From NCBI RefSeq assembly GCF_049860565.1, contig NZ_CP172056.1, positions 496,001-560,000 on the forward strand: a stretch of DNA of 64,000 bases. Direction: 5' to 3'. The DNA is from Desulfitobacterium_A nosdiversum. GTDB taxonomy: Bacteria; Bacillota; Desulfitobacteriia; Desulfitobacteriales; Desulfitobacteriaceae. The translations under genes were made by a program, and so were the position numbers. Under the pieces are notes generated by a model that did no database searches, was not told the origin of the DNA, and saw only the letters and a list, made by a program, of their open reading frames with translations. Numbering within the stretch: position 1 is the first letter of the stretch; every line of letters starts with the position of its first letter. Positions 62,560-64,000 of this stretch are shown in pieces.

Positions 62560-63411
62560 TTACCTCCTATTATTTACTGGATAACATAAATTTTTGGGAA
62601 TCATGGCAACCAGATCATCTACAAAAATAACTGCCCCCCGGATCACGCCTCTTGTTTTTAATTCTTCGGCTTTAGCCAGTGCATTCGAGAGCGCTAGGCG
62701 CTTTGTCTCAGCTTTTAAATTCTGTGCTTTGGTTATAACTAAATGGCCGGGAATATCTGTATTGGGATCGAGTATTTCTGCAGGTACTCTTGTTATGCCT
62801 GGGTCATCTGCATAACAATGATTTGCGATGAGGGTCGCACAACTATCAGCAATCCTGGCAGTAGTGGCTAATACTGTAACAGCACTGGCAATTCCTTTAG
62901 TAAAACTTCTTCCGCCTAAACCGCTGGTAGCAATGCCACCAATACCATCCTTTGCTGAGAGAGGTAGAATATGAGTAAAGCTTGGAGCGTCAATACTCGG
63001 TGTAAGCCCTACCTTTGTTTCCTCATCCCCTAAGAGCCTAACCGCAATATCGCCGCCATTATTGATCATGACTTTAGTAGCTCCCTTAGCAACTAACCAA
63101 TCCGCTACGAGATCTGAAAAGGTACCTGCAACTGCAGCCATCGGGGTCAAGGTATTATCTCCAGTTGCTTGTACTGATTCGACCATAAGTCTTAATGGCA
63201 AAGGATATTCCGTAATATGCGGGTCATTTACTGTTTTAATATTCTTGGCCTTTGCAAGCACTTTAGAAAGGTCTTCCAGGATTGTTATTGCGTAATGGGC
63301 TGCTCCCTGCAATTCACGGGTAAGCTTTTGAGTTTTTGTACTCGCCACAAGCATCATTTGCATTGGCCCATAGTTCAAGAATACTCGTTCGTCTGATAAT
63401 ACTGTGATCAT
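62560..63411 (-). CDS. UPF0280 family protein (ApbE-like fold)
   Basis: 283 residues. LPLRLMVESVQATGDNTLTP, then LVAKGATKVMINNGGDIAVR, then GGIATSGLGGRSFTKGIASA are features of the UPF0280 family. UPF0280 belongs to the ApbE-like superfamily; ApbE proteins attach FMN covalently to target flavoproteins. The NNGGDIAVR segment recalls the ApbE 'NxGGD' motif. The gene lies 31 bases after the hnr gene, whose E. barkeri product carries a covalently bound flavin, so a flavin-attachment role is attractive. GGGGAGACAGGT precedes the ATG. Confidence 0.8.
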   Translation of the reverse strand: MITVLSDERVFLNYGPMQMMLVASTKTQKLTRELQGAAHYAITILEDLSKVLAKAKNIKTVNDPHITEYPLPLRLMVESVQATGDNTLTPMAAVAGTFSDLVADWLVAKGATKVMINNGGDIAVRLLGDEETKVGLTPSIDAPSFTHILPLSAKDGIGGIATSGLGGRSFTKGIASAVTVLATTARIADSCATLIANHCYADDPGITRVPAEILDPNTDIPGHLVITKAQNLKAETKRLALSNALAKAEELKTRGVIRGAVIFVDDLVAMIPKNLCYPVNNRR

Positions 63412-63442
63412 ACCTGTCTCCCCGGCTTGATGGTCTTAAAGA

Positions 63443-64000
63443 CTACTTTTTAAGCTCGCCTAACTTCTGAATAGCTTGGACGTGTCCACCGATTTCCTTG
63501 TACTTTGAAAGAGGCATTGTGTATTCTACGGGAGCAACGGTTGCTGGTGTTGGAACCCAAGTAAAGGCTTTTGGCACAACTTTTTCAACATCAACCATAA
63601 AGTTAATGCCGCCGCCGGGAAGAACAAAGGCTTCTGCGCCTCCGACAGTCATCTTGGCATCACCATGGTGCACAGCTTGTGTTACTTTAATTGGATTTAC
63701 AGCTACCCCAGCGCGAGCACTTCCGCCCGTTCCCCCTACATACAAAGCGGAAACCCTAGCGCTTTCACAGTTTGCGGCAATATGATCAACTGCAGCTTTT
63801 ACCTCAGATGTCATGGGGATCTCCTTTACAGAACCGTCTGCTTCGACTTGGAAAAGTGCCGCATTTTGTGCTGTTGTTTCAGTGACAAGTATCTTAATAC
63901 CGGGTTTTGCTATAGACATATCTACGGATTGAATAGCTTCTCTTGGGTTTTCGATATTCGTACCGCCCCAACCCTTGCCATGTTCACCAAAGTAACGACC
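63443..64000 (-). CDS. hnr: 6-hydroxynicotinate reductase, C-terminal part (runs off the window)
   Basis: The last ~185 residues of a protein whose frame is still open at the window edge (RYFGEHGKGWGGTNIENPRE just inside it). Readable parts include ILVTETTAQNAALFQVEADG, LYVGGTGGSARAGVAVNPIK and VLPGGGINFMVDVEKVVPKA, which I recognise as the C-terminal region of Hnr. The enzyme reduces 6-hydroxynicotinate to 1,4,5,6-tetrahydro-6-oxonicotinate, using covalent flavin, one [2Fe-2S] and two [4Fe-4S] clusters in E. barkeri. The FeS-binding parts would lie beyond 64000. An internal ATG at 63919 is not the start. Confidence 0.75.
   Translation of the reverse strand, partial: GRYFGEHGKGWGGTNIENPREAIQSVDMSIAKPGIKILVTETTAQNAALFQVEADGSVKEIPMTSEVKAAVDHIAANCESARVSALYVGGTGGSARAGVAVNPIKVTQAVHHGDAKMTVGGAEAFVLPGGGINFMVDVEKVVPKAFTWVPTPATVAPVEYTMPLSKYKEIGGHVQAIQKLGELKK

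Overview
The window looks like a chromosomal segment of a spore-forming anaerobic Firmicute of the Desulfitobacterium/Desulfosporosinus type (Peptococcaceae sensu lato). The evidence is the readable 16S genes, strong AGGAGG ribosome-binding sites, moderate GC, and a gene set of Etf-linked beta-oxidation, molybdenum oxidoreductases, aromatic-acid MFS carriers and sigma-54 regulators. The genus call rests on sequence memory, not on a search.

Region 1 (1-12.4 kb) is an AT-rich accessory island. Almost every gene points left (minus strand), and most genes or gene pairs are followed by a ~75-150 bp imperfect palindromic repeat (six copies plus one fragment). The cargo is defence-like or accessory: an Mrr-type restriction endonuclease, an AIPR-family protein, a quinone reductase with its MerR regulator, a PD-(D/E)XK-like protein with a small partner, and a ~1537-residue nuclease-plus-STAND-NTPase protein resembling Avs defence proteins. 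An IS110-family element with a broken transposase lies among them. The layout resembles an integron cassette array or CALIN, but no integrase is visible.

Region 2 (12.5-18.0 kb) and region 4 (42.5-48.5 kb) are two rRNA operons in the same orientation. Operon 1 has a lone tRNA-Ala(GGC) in its spacer; operon 2 has tRNA-Ile(GAT) and tRNA-Ala(TGC). Their 16S and 23S copies differ locally. A 5S remnant broken up by palindromic inserts lies beyond operon 2.

Region 3 (18.2-42.5 kb) lies between the rRNA operons and is a sigma-54-controlled catabolic island. A nine-gene minus-strand operon encodes a family III CoA-transferase, MFS carrier, acyl-CoA dehydrogenase, 3-hydroxyacyl-CoA dehydrogenase, enoyl-CoA hydratase, EtfB, EtfA, a membrane FeS (HdrD-like) Etf:quinone oxidoreductase and a thiolase. 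This is a complete activation, beta-oxidation and electron-delivery set. Next to it are two sigma-54 activators, an enolase-superfamily enzyme, a Mo-bisPGD oxidoreductase with FeS subunit, a second MFS carrier and several tiny zinc-ribbon proteins. I read four -24/-12 promoters and, before the nine-gene operon, a pair of palindromic activator sites 21 bp apart. The substrate is unknown.

Region 5 (48.8-64 kb, continuing past the right edge) is a nicotinate fermentation cluster of the Eubacterium barkeri type: 6-hydroxynicotinate reductase (partial), 2-(hydroxymethyl)glutarate dehydrogenase and dehydratase, dimethylmaleate hydratase (two subunits), B12-dependent 2-methyleneglutarate mutase, 3-methylitaconate isomerase, a MutL-like protein and 2,3-dimethylmalate lyase. 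Accessory genes are an ApbE-like UPF0280 protein, a DUF1185 protein, the selenium/molybdenum-hydroxylase maturation genes yqeB and xdhC, a soluble chemoreceptor and a NiaP-type niacin transporter. Together they would take up nicotinate and convert it to pyruvate and propionate. Nicotinate dehydrogenase and enamidase are not in the window and may lie beyond 64000.
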